Source: Serratia surfactantfaciens (lineage in GTDB: Bacteria > Pseudomonadota > Gammaproteobacteria > Enterobacterales > Enterobacteriaceae). From it: 64,000 bases of DNA. The notes beneath the pieces were generated by a model. That model was not told the origin of the DNA. It ran no database searches and worked only from the letters and a program-made list of their open reading frames with translations. Numbering within the stretch: position 1 is the first letter of the stretch; each line of letters starts with the position of its first letter. Of this stretch, positions 38,101-48,536 are shown one piece after another. Location of the stretch: assembly GCF_001642805.2 (NCBI RefSeq), contig NZ_CP016948.1:4340001-4404000 (forward strand), read 5' to 3'. A program made the translations under genes and the position numbers.

Positions 38101-38124
38101 ACTCCCGGCCATAAGGCCGGGAGT
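38101..38124 (+). terminator. Hairpin after nupC
   Basis: 10-bp stem ACTCCCGGCC / GGCCGGGAGT with ATAA loop, 5 nt past the nupC stop; followed by TCGCTTT, a weak T-run. Convergent with the DUF3574 gene. Confidence 0.6.
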
Positions 38125-38129
38125 TCGCT

Positions 38130-38567
38130 TTAAAACGCCACGCACACCGGCGCATCCACCCGCATCACAGAATCCTGCGCAAACTGCTGCTTATAGCCGC
38201 TGCGCAGCGCCTCGATATTCGTCTCGCTCTCTTTGCCCGGCGCATGGATCAGCAGCAGCGCCTTGCTGTTCTCGCGCGCCAGTTTGCCGTCGTGGCCCAG
38301 CCACTGCCCTTTGGCGTCAAACACCGTCAGCCCGTCTTTAAAGCGCGGCGTCACCTGGCTGTCGACGAAGGTTTGCCACTCGGCGGCGGTGATCGCCGGC
38401 CCCGCCGGACGATTCAGGCCAAAATAGAGCGTTGTCTGCACCAGCGGATCGCCGGTGCGGCAAACCGGGGCGGGGGACGTTGTCTGGTGACCTGGCGCCA
38501 CGCAGCCGCTCAACAGCAGGGCGGCAGCCACCACGGCGCAGGCGGCCAGTTTCGGGGAATTTTTCAT
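38130..38567 (-). CDS. DUF3574 family lipoprotein
   Basis: 145 aa. Signal peptide with lipobox LSGC (AACAVVAAALLLSGC). Body with QTTLYFGLNRPAG, WQTFVDSQVTPRFKDGLTVF and a C-terminal disulfide-capable Cys, as in DUF3574 proteins. Function unknown; probably envelope-located. ATG at 38567 gives the signal peptide; upstream frame to 38663 is leader. Confidence 0.75.
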   Translation of the reverse strand: MKNSPKLAACAVVAAALLLSGCVAPGHQTTSPAPVCRTGDPLVQTTLYFGLNRPAGPAITAAEWQTFVDSQVTPRFKDGLTVFDAKGQWLGHDGKLARENSKALLLIHAPGKESETNIEALRSGYKQQFAQDSVMRVDAPVCVAF

Positions 38568-38820
38568 CTGCAGTCTCGGTTTCTCAGTTGAAGGATTAGC
38601 TGCAAAAAGCATAGTCAGCGATGGAAACAAGCGCGAAATTTCTAATGCTTTTATCAGCAGCAAGATGTTAAAAAAGGCTGGTTATCAGCAATAAAAACGC
38701 AGTTTGGATTAGCTAAATTAATCCGAAACGCCATCGGTGAAAAAAACTCAGTAGCGCGCACCCTCGGCGGCGATTACCCTGCCGTCCATCATTCTGACGC
38801 AAGTACGCTGTGAACCCCTT

Positions 38821-39438
38821 ATGTTACTGAGCATCCTTTATATCATCGGCATCACCGCCGAAGCCATGACCGGCGCGCTGGCGGCCGGCCGCCGCCAAAT
38901 GGACATGTTCGGCGTGATCATCATCGCCTCGGTCACGGCGATCGGCGGCGGGTCGGTGCGCGATATGCTGCTCGGGCATTTTCCGTTGGGCTGGGTCAAA
39001 CACCCGGAATACATCGTCATCGTCGCGATAGCGGCGATCGTCACCACCTGGGTGGCCCCCCTGATGCGCCATCTGCGCCGCCTGTTCCTGGTGCTCGACG
39101 CTGTCGGCCTGATCGTCTTCTCCATCATCGGCGCGCAGGTGGCGCTGGATATGGGGCACAGCGCGATTATCGCCGCCATCGCCGCGGTGATCACCGGCGT
39201 CTTCGGCGGGGTGCTGCGCGACATGTTCTGCAACCGTATCCCGCTGGTGTTCCAGAAGGAGATCTACGCCGGCATCTCCTTCAGCGCCGCCTGGCTGTAT
39301 ATCGGCCTGCAGCACCTCAGCCTGCCGCACAATCTGGTGGTGATCATCACGCTGGTCGCCGGCCTGAGCGCGCGCCTGATCGCCCTGCGCTTCCGCCTCG
39401 GCCTGCCGGTGTTCAACTACCAGCATCCGGATCATTGA
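38821..39438 (+). CDS. yicG: YicG, TRIC/UPF0126-type membrane protein
   Basis: 205 aa with seven hydrophobic helices. It contains an internal duplication: [17 protein letters not shown] in the first half and [17 protein letters not shown] in the second. Prokaryotic TRIC-like channels share this repeat; possible transport of glycine or cations has been suggested for YicG homologues but is not shown by sequence. The 253-nt gap upstream is AT-rich. Confidence 0.92.
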   Translation: MLLSILYIIGITAEAMTGALAAGRRQMDMFGVIIIASVTAIGGGSVRDMLLGHFPLGWVKHPEYIVIVAIAAIVTTWVAPLMRHLRRLFLVLDAVGLIVFSIIGAQVALDMGHSAIIAAIAAVITGVFGGVLRDMFCNRIPLVFQKEIYAGISFSAAWLYIGLQHLSLPHNLVVIITLVAGLSARLIALRFRLGLPVFNYQHPDH

Positions 39439-39552
39439 TGTCGGGGCGGCAACGCGCCGCCGCCGAGGCCAAAACTGCAGAAATGTCGCCCTTCAACGCG
39501 CAAATTCGCGCATTCACCGCTTTTTCCGCGCAAAGCCGCGGGCAAAATGCGA

Positions 39553-40273
<721 letters not shown>

Positions 40274-40327
40274 AGGCAGTTTCAGTATCATGCCCAGTCT
40301 TTTCGTCACCTGTGGAGTAGCACAAAT

Positions 40328-40603
40328 ATGGCACGCGTAACTGTTCAAGACGCTGTAGAGAAAATTGGTAACCGTTTTGACCTGGTGTTGGTCGCTGCTC
40401 GTCGGGCGCGTCAGATCCAGACCGGCGGCAAAGATGCACTGGTTCCGGAAGAGAACGACAAGTACACCGTTATCGCCCTGCGCGAAATCGAAGAAGGCCT
40501 GATCACCAGCCAGATCCTCGACGTGCGTGAGCGCCAGGAGCAGCAAGAGCAGGAAGCCGCAGAGATTCAAGCGGTTACCGCGATTGCTGAAGGTCGTCGT
40601 TAA
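40328..40603 (+). CDS. rpoZ: RNA polymerase omega subunit RpoZ
   Basis: 91 aa, the E. coli length. [20 protein letters not shown] and [20 protein letters not shown] match omega exactly. The C-terminal Glu/Gln-rich tail ([17 protein letters not shown]) is typical. Omega forms one (p)ppGpp-binding site with beta', which fits the adjacent spoT. Confidence 0.99.
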   Translation: MARVTVQDAVEKIGNRFDLVLVAARRARQIQTGGKDALVPEENDKYTVIALREIEEGLITSQILDVRERQEQQEQEAAEIQAVTAIAEGRR

Positions 40604-40621
40604 TTAGACTGCGAGTCCGCC

Positions 40622-42733
40622 TTGTACCTGTTTGAAAGCCTGAATCTGCTGATTCAACGTTACCTGCCCGAGGAGCAGATTAAGCGCCTCAAACAGGCAT
40701 ACCTCGTCGCGCGCGACGCGCACGAGGGCCAGACACGCTCCAGCGGTGAGCCCTACATTACTCACCCGGTCGCCGTGGCCTGCATCCTGGCGGAAATGCG
40801 TCTCGACCACGAGACGCTGATGGCGGCATTGCTGCACGACGTCATCGAAGACACCCCGGCCACCTATCAGGATATGGAACAGCTGTTCGGCAAGAGCGTC
40901 GCCGAACTGGTCGAGGGCGTCTCCAAGCTCGATAAGCTGAAATTCCAGGACAAGAAAGAAGCGCAGGCGGAAAACTTCCGCAAGATGATCATGGCGATGG
41001 TGCAGGATATCCGCGTCGTGCTGATCAAGCTGGCCGACCGTACGCACAACATGCGCACCCTCGGTTCTCTGCGCCCCGACAAACGCCGGCGCATCGCGCG
41101 TGAAACCCTGGAAATCTACAGCCCGCTCGCCCACCGTCTGGGTATTCATCACCTGAAAACCGAGCTGGAAGAGCTGGGCTTCGAGGCGCTGTACCCGAAC
41201 CGTTATCGTGTGATCAAGGAAGTGGTGAAAGCCGCGCGCGGCAACCGCAAAGAGATGATTCAAAAAATCCTCTCCGAGATCGAAGGGCGGCTGACGGAAG
41301 CCGGCATCGCCTGCCGCGTCAGCGGGCGGGAAAAACACCTCTATTCCATCTACCTCAAGATGCACCTGAAAGAACAGCGGTTCCATTCCATCATGGATAT
41401 CTACGCGTTCCGGGTGATCGTCAAAGAGGTCGATACCTGCTACCGCGTGCTCGGCCAGGTGCACAGCCTGTACAAGCCGCGTCCGGGGCGGGTGAAAGAT
41501 TACATCGCCATTCCCAAGGCCAACGGCTATCAATCGCTGCATACCTCGCTGATCGGCCCGCACGGCGTGCCGGTCGAAGTGCAGATCCGCACCGAAGACA
41601 TGGATCAGATGGCTGAGATGGGGGTGGCCGCGCACTGGGCTTACAAGGAAAGAGAACAGGGCGAAACCGGCACCACGGCGCAGATCCGCGCCCAGCGCTG
41701 GATGCAAAGCCTGCTGGAGCTGCAGCAAAGCGCCGGCAGTTCGTTTGAATTTATTGAGAGCGTCAAATCCGATCTGTTCCCGGATGAGATTTACGTTTTC
41801 ACCCCGGAAGGCCGCATCGTCGAGCTGCCCGCCGGCGCCACGCCGGTCGACTTCGCCTATGCGGTGCATACCGATATCGGCCATGCCTGCGTCGGCGCGC
41901 GCGTCGATCGTCAGCCATACCCGCTGTCGCAGTCGCTGACCAGCGGCCAGACCGTCGAGATCATCACCGCACCGGGCGCGCGGCCTAACGCCGCCTGGCT
42001 GAACTTCGTGGTCAGCTCGAAAGCGCGCGCCAAAATTCGCCAGATGCTGAAGAATCTCAAGCGCGACGACTCCGTCGGCCTCGGCCGCCGTCTGCTCAAC
42101 CACGCGCTGGGTGGCAGCCGCAAGCTGGCCGAAATCCCGCAGGAAAACATTCAGCACGAGCTGGACCGCATGAAGCTGGCGACGCTGGACGATCTGCTGG
42201 CGGAAATCGGCCTCGGCAACGCCATGAGCGTGGTGGTGGCGAAGAACCTGCAGGGCGATCAGTCCAGCCTGGGCGCGTCCTCCGGCGTGCGCAACCTGGC
42301 CATCAAGGGCGCCGACGGGGTGTTGATCACCTTCGCCAAGTGCTGCCGCCCGATTCCGGGCGACCCGATTATCGCTCACGTCAGCCCGGGCAAAGGGCTG
42401 GTGATCCACCATGAATCCTGCCGCAATATTCGCGGCTATCAGAAAGAGCCTGAGAAGTTCATGGCGGTCGAGTGGGATAAAGAGACCGAGCAGGAGTTCA
42501 TCGCCGAAATTAAGGTGGATATGTTTAACCACCAGGGCGCGCTGGCCAACCTGACGGCGGCGATCAACGCGGCCGAGTCCAATATTCAGAGCCTGAACAC
42601 CGAAGAGAAAGACGGTCGGGTTTATAGCGCCTTTATCCGCTTGACCACCCGCGATCGCATCCATTTGGCAAACATTATGCGTAAAATCCGTATCATGCCG
42701 GATGTGATCAAAGTTAACCGCAACCGAAACTAG
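40622..42733 (+). CDS. spoT: (p)ppGpp synthetase/hydrolase SpoT
   Basis: 703 aa. Domains in order: HD hydrolase (HPVAVACILAEMRLDHET, LLHDVIEDT), weak synthetase domain (GREKHLYSIYLKM, DYIAIPKANGYQSLHT), TGS (IYVFTPEGRIVELPAGATP), helical/zinc-finger region with CCRPIPGD, and ACT (NHQGALANLTAAINAAESN). Start is TTG, which is conserved in E. coli spoT, 18 nt after rpoZ. Gene order is as in E. coli. Confidence 0.98.
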   Translation: MYLFESLNLLIQRYLPEEQIKRLKQAYLVARDAHEGQTRSSGEPYITHPVAVACILAEMRLDHETLMAALLHDVIEDTPATYQDMEQLFGKSVAELVEGVSKLDKLKFQDKKEAQAENFRKMIMAMVQDIRVVLIKLADRTHNMRTLGSLRPDKRRRIARETLEIYSPLAHRLGIHHLKTELEELGFEALYPNRYRVIKEVVKAARGNRKEMIQKILSEIEGRLTEAGIACRVSGREKHLYSIYLKMHLKEQRFHSIMDIYAFRVIVKEVDTCYRVLGQVHSLYKPRPGRVKDYIAIPKANGYQSLHTSLIGPHGVPVEVQIRTEDMDQMAEMGVAAHWAYKEREQGETGTTAQIRAQRWMQSLLELQQSAGSSFEFIESVKSDLFPDEIYVFTPEGRIVELPAGATPVDFAYAVHTDIGHACVGARVDRQPYPLSQSLTSGQTVEIITAPGARPNAAWLNFVVSSKARAKIRQMLKNLKRDDSVGLGRRLLNHALGGSRKLAEIPQENIQHELDRMKLATLDDLLAEIGLGNAMSVVVAKNLQGDQSSLGASSGVRNLAIKGADGVLITFAKCCRPIPGDPIIAHVSPGKGLVIHHESCRNIRGYQKEPEKFMAVEWDKETEQEFIAEIKVDMFNHQGALANLTAAINAAESNIQSLNTEEKDGRVYSAFIRLTTRDRIHLANIMRKIRIMPDVIKVNRNRN

Positions 42734-42738
42734 CGCTT

Positions 42739-43434
42739 ATGAGTCCTGAACGCTATGCGCGGATTTGTGAAATGCTCGCGACCCGGCAGCCGGATTTGAC
42801 GGTTTGCCTGGAGCAGGTGCACAAACCGCATAACGTCTCCGCCATTATCCGTACCGCCGACGCCGTCGGCGTGCATCAGGTCCACGCCGTGTGGCCCACC
42901 ACCCGCATGCGCACCCTGGTTTCCTCCGCCGCCGGCAGCAACAGCTGGGTCAGCGTTAAAACCCACCGCACCATCGGCGACGCGGTCGGTCACCTGAAAG
43001 CGCAGGGCATGCAAATTCTGGCCACCAACCTGTCTGCGCGCGCGGTCGATTTCCGCGAGGTGGACTACACCCGGCCAACCTGCGTGCTGCTCGGCCAGGA
43101 AAAAACCGGCATCACCGAAGAAGCGCTGGCGCTGGCCGATCAGGACATCGTCATTCCGATGATCGGCATGGTGCAATCGCTCAACGTCTCCGTAGCCTCC
43201 GCGCTGATCCTGTATGAGGCGCAGCGCCAACGGCAAAACGCCGGCCTGTATCGCCGCGATAACAGCATGCTGGACGAAGAAGAGCAGCAGCGCCTGCTGT
43301 TCGAAGGCGGCTACCCGGTGCTGGCCAATGTGGCCAAACGCAAAGGGCTGCCGCGCCCGCAGATCGACGAACAGGGCCAGGTGGTCGCCAGCGCCGAATG
43401 GTGGGCGGCCATGCAGGCGACGGTGCGCAAATGA
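42739..43434 (+). CDS. trmH: tRNA (guanosine-18-2'-O)-methyltransferase TrmH
   Basis: SPOUT enzyme that methylates Gm18 in tRNAs. 231 aa (E. coli 229). Motifs: NVSAIIRTADAVGVHQVHAV, LLGQEKTGITEEAL, and the knot SLNVSVASALILYEAQRQRQ. It overlaps recG by 4 nt (ATGA). Confidence 0.97.
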   Translation: MSPERYARICEMLATRQPDLTVCLEQVHKPHNVSAIIRTADAVGVHQVHAVWPTTRMRTLVSSAAGSNSWVSVKTHRTIGDAVGHLKAQGMQILATNLSARAVDFREVDYTRPTCVLLGQEKTGITEEALALADQDIVIPMIGMVQSLNVSVASALILYEAQRQRQNAGLYRRDNSMLDEEEQQRLLFEGGYPVLANVAKRKGLPRPQIDEQGQVVASAEWWAAMQATVRK

Positions 43435-45512
43435 AAGGCCGCCTGCTGGATGCTGTCCCACTCACCACGCTTTCCGGGGTTGGCGCCAGCCAGGCGGGCA
43501 AATTGGCCAAGCTTGGCCTCGATACCATTCAGGACCTGCTGCTGCACCTGCCGCTGCGCTACGAAGACCGCACCCGCCTCTATCCGATCAACGATTTGCT
43601 GCCGGGCATCTACGCCACGGTAGAAGGGGAAGTGCTGCGCAGCGACATCAGTTTCGGCCGCCGCCGCATGCTGACCTGCCAGATCAGCGACGGTACCGGC
43701 ATCCTCACCATGCGGTTCTTCAACTTTAACGCCGCGATGAAGAACAGCCTGGCCACCGGCCGCCGCGTGACCGCCTACGGCGAGATCAAACGCGGCAACC
43801 ACGGCGCGGAGATCATCCATCCGGAATACCGCATTCAGGGCGAAACCAGCGAGGTTGAGCTGCAGGAGTCGCTGACGCCGGTCTACCCCACCACCGAGGG
43901 GGTGCGGCAGGCCACGCTGCGCAAATTGACCGACCAGGCGCTGGAGCTGCTGGATACCTGCGCCATTGCCGAACTGCTGCCGCCGGAGCTGAGCGGCGGC
44001 CTGATGAGCCTGCCGCAGGCGCTGCACACCCTGCACCGCCCGCCGCCGGACATCCAGCTGGCGGATCTGGAGCTGGGCAAACACCCGGCGCAAAAACGCC
44101 TGATCCTCGAAGAGCTGTTGGCGCATAACCTCAGCATGCTGGCGGTGCGCGCCGGTGCCCAGAGTTACCGGGCGCAGCCGCTGCTGCCGGACGATCGGCT
44201 GAAAAACCGTTTTCTCGCCCAGCTGCCGTTCTCGCCGACCGGCGCGCAAACGCGCGTGGTGGCCGACATCGAAGCCGATATGCAAAAAGACTTCCCGATG
44301 ATGCGGCTGGTGCAAGGCGACGTCGGCTCCGGCAAAACGCTGGTGGCGGCGCTGGCGGCGCTGCGCGCTATCGCGCACGGCAAGCAGGTAGCGCTGATGG
44401 CGCCAACCGAGCTGCTGGCCGAGCAGCACGCCAACAATTTCCGTCAGTGGTTCGAACCGCTGGGGCTGGAGGTCGGCTGGCTGGCCGGCAAACAGAAAGG
44501 CAAGGCGCGCATCGCGCAGCAGGAGGCCATCGCCAGCGGCCAGGTGTCGATGGTGGTCGGCACCCACGCCATCTTCCAGGAACAGGTGCAGTTCAACGGC
44601 CTGGCACTGGTGATCATCGATGAGCAGCACCGCTTCGGGGTGCATCAGCGGCTGGCGCTGTGGGAGAAAGGCGAAGAACAGGGCTTCCACGCCCATCAGC
44701 TGATCATGACCGCCACGCCGATCCCGCGCACGCTGGCAATGACCGCCTATGCCGATCTCGATACCTCGGTCATCGACGAGCTGCCGCCGGGCCGCACGCC
44801 GGTGACCACCGTCGCCATTCCCGATACCCGCCGCGCCGACATCATTCAACGGGTGAAGAGCGCCTGCCTGGAAGAGGGCCGGCAGGCTTACTGGGTGTGC
44901 ACGTTGATCGAAGAGTCCGAACTGCTGGAGGCGCAGGCGGCGGAAGCCACCTGGGAAGAATTGAAAACCGCGCTGCCGGAGCTGAAGGTGGCGCTGGTGC
45001 ACGGCCGCATGAAAGCTCAGGAGAAGCAGGCGGTGATGCAGGCGTTTAAACAGGGCGAGCTGCAGCTGTTGGTCGCCACCACGGTGATCGAAGTCGGCGT
45101 CGACGTGCCGAACGCCAGCCTGATGATTATCGAGAACCCGGAGCGGCTGGGTCTGGCGCAACTGCACCAGCTGCGCGGCCGCGTGGGGCGCGGCGCGGTG
45201 GCCTCACACTGCGTGCTGCTGTACAAAACGCCGCTGAGCAAAACCGCGCAAACGCGCCTGCAGGTGCTGCGCGACAGCAATGACGGCTTCGTCATCGCGC
45301 AGCGCGATCTGGAGATCCGCGGCCCGGGCGAGCTGCTCGGCACCCGCCAGACCGGCAGCGCCGAATTCAAAGTGGCAGACCTGCTGCGCGACCAGGCGAT
45401 GATCCCCGAAGTGCAACGCGTCGCTCGCCACCTCCACCAGCACTATCCCGAACATGCCCAGGCGCTGATCGAGCGCTGGCTGCCGGAGAAGGCGCGCTAC
45501 TCCAACGCATAA
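43431..45512 (+). CDS. recG: ATP-dependent DNA helicase RecG
   Basis: Remodels stalled forks and Holliday junctions. 693 aa, as in E. coli. N-terminal wedge domain; helicase motifs: LVQGDVGSGKTLVAALAA (I), VIIDEQHRFGVHQR (II, DEQH), MTATPIPRTLAMTAYAD (III), ATTVIEVGVDVPNA (V), QLRGRVGRG (VI). ATG at 43431 overlaps the trmH stop. Confidence 0.98.
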   Translation: MKGRLLDAVPLTTLSGVGASQAGKLAKLGLDTIQDLLLHLPLRYEDRTRLYPINDLLPGIYATVEGEVLRSDISFGRRRMLTCQISDGTGILTMRFFNFNAAMKNSLATGRRVTAYGEIKRGNHGAEIIHPEYRIQGETSEVELQESLTPVYPTTEGVRQATLRKLTDQALELLDTCAIAELLPPELSGGLMSLPQALHTLHRPPPDIQLADLELGKHPAQKRLILEELLAHNLSMLAVRAGAQSYRAQPLLPDDRLKNRFLAQLPFSPTGAQTRVVADIEADMQKDFPMMRLVQGDVGSGKTLVAALAALRAIAHGKQVALMAPTELLAEQHANNFRQWFEPLGLEVGWLAGKQKGKARIAQQEAIASGQVSMVVGTHAIFQEQVQFNGLALVIIDEQHRFGVHQRLALWEKGEEQGFHAHQLIMTATPIPRTLAMTAYADLDTSVIDELPPGRTPVTTVAIPDTRRADIIQRVKSACLEEGRQAYWVCTLIEESELLEAQAAEATWEELKTALPELKVALVHGRMKAQEKQAVMQAFKQGELQLLVATTVIEVGVDVPNASLMIIENPERLGLAQLHQLRGRVGRGAVASHCVLLYKTPLSKTAQTRLQVLRDSNDGFVIAQRDLEIRGPGELLGTRQTGSAEFKVADLLRDQAMIPEVQRVARHLHQHYPEHAQALIERWLPEKARYSNA

Positions 45513-45515
45513 AAA

Positions 45516-45542
45516 AGGGCGCCGACGGCGCCCTCTTCTTTT
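45516..45542. terminator. Bidirectional terminator between recG and gltS
   Basis: Stem AGGGCGCC / GGCGCCCT, GAC loop. On plus it is followed by CTTCTTTTC; on minus by six T. It lies just past recG and before the gltS stop. Confidence 0.85.
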
Positions 45543-45555
45543 CTGGCTCGCGATA

Positions 45556-46767
45556 TCACCCCACCGCCGGGAACACCGGCAGCAGCAGATACAGCTTGAT
45601 GACGATGGCATTGGCGATATCGATAAAGAACGCCCCCACCATCGGTACCACCAAAAACGCCACGTGCGACGGGCCGAAACGATCGGTGATCGCCTGCATG
45701 TTGGCGATCGCCGTCGGCGTGGCACCCATGCCGAAGCCGCAGTGGCCGGCAGCCAGCACCGCCGCGTCGTAGTTTTTACCCATCACCCGGTAGGTAACGA
45801 AGATCGCGTACAGCGCCATGACCAGCGTCTGCACCGCCAGGATCGCCAGCATCGGCAGCGCCAGCGAGGCCAGCTCCCACAGGCGCAGGCTCATCAGTGC
45901 CATCGCCAGGAACAGCGACAGGCTGACGTTGCCCAGCACCGATACCGCCCGCTCGAACACGGTATAAAAACCGGTGAAGGCCAGCGTGTTGCTGAGGATC
46001 ACCCCGACGAACAGCACGCAAACGAAGTTCGGCAGTTCAAACACCGTGCCGCTCAGCAGGCCGGCAATCAGCTGCCCCAGGCTTAGACAGATGGCGATCA
46101 TGGCGATGGTTTCGATCATCACCAGCGAGGTGATGAGACGGCCGCTTTCCGGCTTCTCGAAGCCGCTCGGCTGCACGCTGTCTTCCGGCGAGCCTTCCGG
46201 CGTAGAGGAGTGTTTGACCAGATAGCGCGCCACCGGGCCGCCGATCAGGCCGCCCAGCACCAGGCCGAAGGTGGCGCAGGCCATGGCGACTTCCGTCGCG
46301 TTTTCAAAACCGTAGCGCTCGATGAACAGCTTGCTCCAGGCCGCCCCGGTGCCGTGCCCGCCCGACAGGGTGATCGACCCGGCGATCAGGCCCATCAGCG
46401 GATCCAGCCCCAGCATTTTCGCCATGCCGATGCCGATGGCGTTCTGCACGATAAGCAACCCCAGCACCACGAACAGGAACACCACCAGTACCTTGCCACC
46501 GGCGCGCAAACGCGCCAGGTTGGCGTTCAGACCGATGGTGGCGAAGAAGGCCAGCATCAGCGGGTCCTTCAGCGACATGTCAAAACTGATTTCCCAGTTG
46601 ACGAGCTTTTTCAGGGCTAACAGCAGCAGGGCCACCAGCAAACCGCCGGCGACGGGAGCAGGAATGGTATATTTTCGCAGCAGGGGAATGGTCCTGACGC
46701 ACTTGCCCCCGAGGAGCAAAACCAGCGTCGCCGCGACTAACGTGCCATAAGTATCAAGATGAAACAT
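45556..46767 (-). CDS. gltS: Sodium/glutamate symporter GltS
   Basis: 403 aa (E. coli 401), inverted-repeat polytopic membrane protein. Reentrant pore-loop signatures ITLSGGHGTGAAWSKLF and VLAAGHCGFGMGATPTAIAN carry the GGHGTG / GHCGFGMG pair typical of GltS. Na+-coupled glutamate uptake. Divergent from xanP over 240 AT-rich nt. Confidence 0.97.
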   Translation of the reverse strand: MFHLDTYGTLVAATLVLLLGGKCVRTIPLLRKYTIPAPVAGGLLVALLLLALKKLVNWEISFDMSLKDPLMLAFFATIGLNANLARLRAGGKVLVVFLFVVLGLLIVQNAIGIGMAKMLGLDPLMGLIAGSITLSGGHGTGAAWSKLFIERYGFENATEVAMACATFGLVLGGLIGGPVARYLVKHSSTPEGSPEDSVQPSGFEKPESGRLITSLVMIETIAMIAICLSLGQLIAGLLSGTVFELPNFVCVLFVGVILSNTLAFTGFYTVFERAVSVLGNVSLSLFLAMALMSLRLWELASLALPMLAILAVQTLVMALYAIFVTYRVMGKNYDAAVLAAGHCGFGMGATPTAIANMQAITDRFGPSHVAFLVVPMVGAFFIDIANAIVIKLYLLLPVFPAVG

Positions 46768-46937
46768 CCAGGTACTCCATGTAAGGGAAAAGATCCAAAT
46801 AAAAATAATAAGTTATAGAAAACCACTGAGTTTTTAAACTTGATGAGTGCAGGATTAGAAGTAAAAAACGCTGAGATGACAAGAAAAAATGAATGAAAAT
46901 GCGACATAAACGAGAAAGTCGGCAACATAATATTTAC

Positions 46938-46953
46938 GCGCAACCGTTTGCTT
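46938..46953 (+). promoter_or_regulatory. Candidate PurR operator upstream of xanP
   Basis: GCGCAACCGTTTGCTT agrees with the PurR consensus ACGCAAACGTTTGCGT at 13 of 16 positions, including the central CG. It lies 70 nt before the xanP ATG and about where a -35 would be. A purine permease is a natural PurR target. Unverified. Confidence 0.5.
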
Positions 46954-47007
46954 TTGCGGGGCGGAGCATTAAAATGCCTGCTTTGCCGTATCTGGAAACG
47001 CCACACC

Positions 47008-48408
47008 ATGAGCATGTCATCCTCCGAGCTTGATGCCGCGCGCCAAGCCGCCTCAGAACCCCGCGCCAGTGAACTGATTTATCGCCTGGAAGATCGCCCG
47101 CCGCTGCCACAAACGCTGTTTGCCGCCGGCCAGCATCTGCTGGCGATGTTCGTCGCGGTGATCACTCCGGCCCTGCTGATCTGCCAGGCGCTGGGCCTGC
47201 CGGCGCAGGATACTCAGCACATCATCAGCATGTCGCTGTTCGCCTCCGGTCTGGCTTCCATTCTGCAAATCAAAACCTGGGGGCCGGTGGGCTCCGGGCT
47301 GCTGTCGATTCAGGGCACCAGCTTCAACTTCGTTTCGCCGCTGATCATGGGCGGTCTGGCGCTGAAAAACGGCGGCGCCGACGTGCCGACCATGATGGCC
47401 GCGCTGTTCGGCACCCTGATGGTCGCCTCCTGCACCGAAATTCTGCTGTCGCGCGTGCTGCATCTGGCGCGCCGCATCATCACCCCGCTGGTTTCCGGCA
47501 TCGTGGTGATGATCATCGGCCTGTCGCTGATTCAGGTCGGCCTGACTTCGATCGGCGGCGGCTATGCCGCGATGAACGATCACAGCTTCGGCTCGCCGAA
47601 AAACCTGCTGCTGGCCGGCGCGGTGCTGGCGGTAATCATCCTGCTGAACCGCCAGCGCAACCCTTACCTGCGCGTGGCTTCGCTGGTGATCGCCATGGCG
47701 GTCGGCTATCTGTTGGCCTGGGCGATGGACATGCTGCCCGCCAACGCGCCGGCGGCGCCCACGGCGGCGATCACCATCCCCACGCCGCTCTATTACGGCC
47801 TGGGCTTCGACTGGAACCTGCTGCTGCCGCTGATGCTGATCTTTATGGTCACCTCGCTGGAAACCATCGGCGACATCACCGCCACTTCCGACGTCTCCGA
47901 ACAGCCGGTCAGCGGGCCGCTGTACATGAAGCGCCTGAAGGGCGGCGTGCTGGCCAACGGCCTGAACTCGATGCTGTCGGCAGTGTTCAACACCTTCCCC
48001 AACTCCTGCTTCGGCCAGAACAACGGCGTGATCCAGCTGACCGGCGTCGCCAGCCGCTACGTCGGCTTCGTGGTGGCGCTGATGCTGATCGCGCTGGGGC
48101 TGTTCCCGGCGGTTGCCGGCTTCGTGCAGCACATCCCTGAGCCGGTGCTAGGCGGCGCGACCATCGTGATGTTCGGCACCATCGCCGCCTCCGGCGTGCG
48201 CATCGTGTCGCGCGAGCGCCTGAACCGCCGCGCCATCATGATCATGGCGCTGTCGCTGGCCGTCGGCATGGGCGTCTCCCAGCAGCCGCTGATCCTGCAG
48301 TTCGCGCCGGACTGGCTGAAAACCCTGCTCTCTTCCGGTATCGCCGCCGGTGGTATTACCGCCATCGTGCTGAACCTGGTGTTCCCGCAGGAACACGAGA
48401 AAAAGTAA
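47008..48408 (+). CDS. xanP: Xanthine:H+ symporter XanP
   Basis: 466 aa NCS2/NAT-family permease (E. coli 463). NAT signature [14 protein letters not shown]; substrate helices [20 protein letters not shown] and [15 protein letters not shown]. coli has FPNTTFSQNNG before the signature; here [11 protein letters not shown]. The ATG at 47008 ([14 protein letters not shown]) is the family start. Divergent from gltS. Confidence 0.94.
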   Translation: MSMSSSELDAARQAASEPRASELIYRLEDRPPLPQTLFAAGQHLLAMFVAVITPALLICQALGLPAQDTQHIISMSLFASGLASILQIKTWGPVGSGLLSIQGTSFNFVSPLIMGGLALKNGGADVPTMMAALFGTLMVASCTEILLSRVLHLARRIITPLVSGIVVMIIGLSLIQVGLTSIGGGYAAMNDHSFGSPKNLLLAGAVLAVIILLNRQRNPYLRVASLVIAMAVGYLLAWAMDMLPANAPAAPTAAITIPTPLYYGLGFDWNLLLPLMLIFMVTSLETIGDITATSDVSEQPVSGPLYMKRLKGGVLANGLNSMLSAVFNTFPNSCFGQNNGVIQLTGVASRYVGFVVALMLIALGLFPAVAGFVQHIPEPVLGGATIVMFGTIAASGVRIVSRERLNRRAIMIMALSLAVGMGVSQQPLILQFAPDWLKTLLSSGIAAGGITAIVLNLVFPQEHEKK

Positions 48409-48425
48409 CCCGTCCCTTGACGTTC

Positions 48426-48450
48426 AAACGGCCGCCTGCGGCCGTTTTTT
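48426..48450 (+). terminator. xanP terminator
   Basis: Stem ACGGCCG / CGGCCGT with CCTG loop and six T, 19 nt after the xanP stop. Confidence 0.88.
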
Positions 48451-48536
48451 ATTGTCTATCAGACCATTGCCCTTGAGATGCCCGGCCAATTGCGGCATAA
48501 ACAGGGTATCTTTTTTGACCGATGCGGATGTAGACG

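Noticed and set aside
40604..42664. 686-codon minus-strand ORF opposite spoT
   Set aside because: Antisense shadow of a highly conserved gene; composition typical of complement frames.
43311..45167. 618-codon minus-strand ORF opposite recG
   Set aside because: Shadow of recG; spans the trmH-recG boundary and has no recognisable domain.
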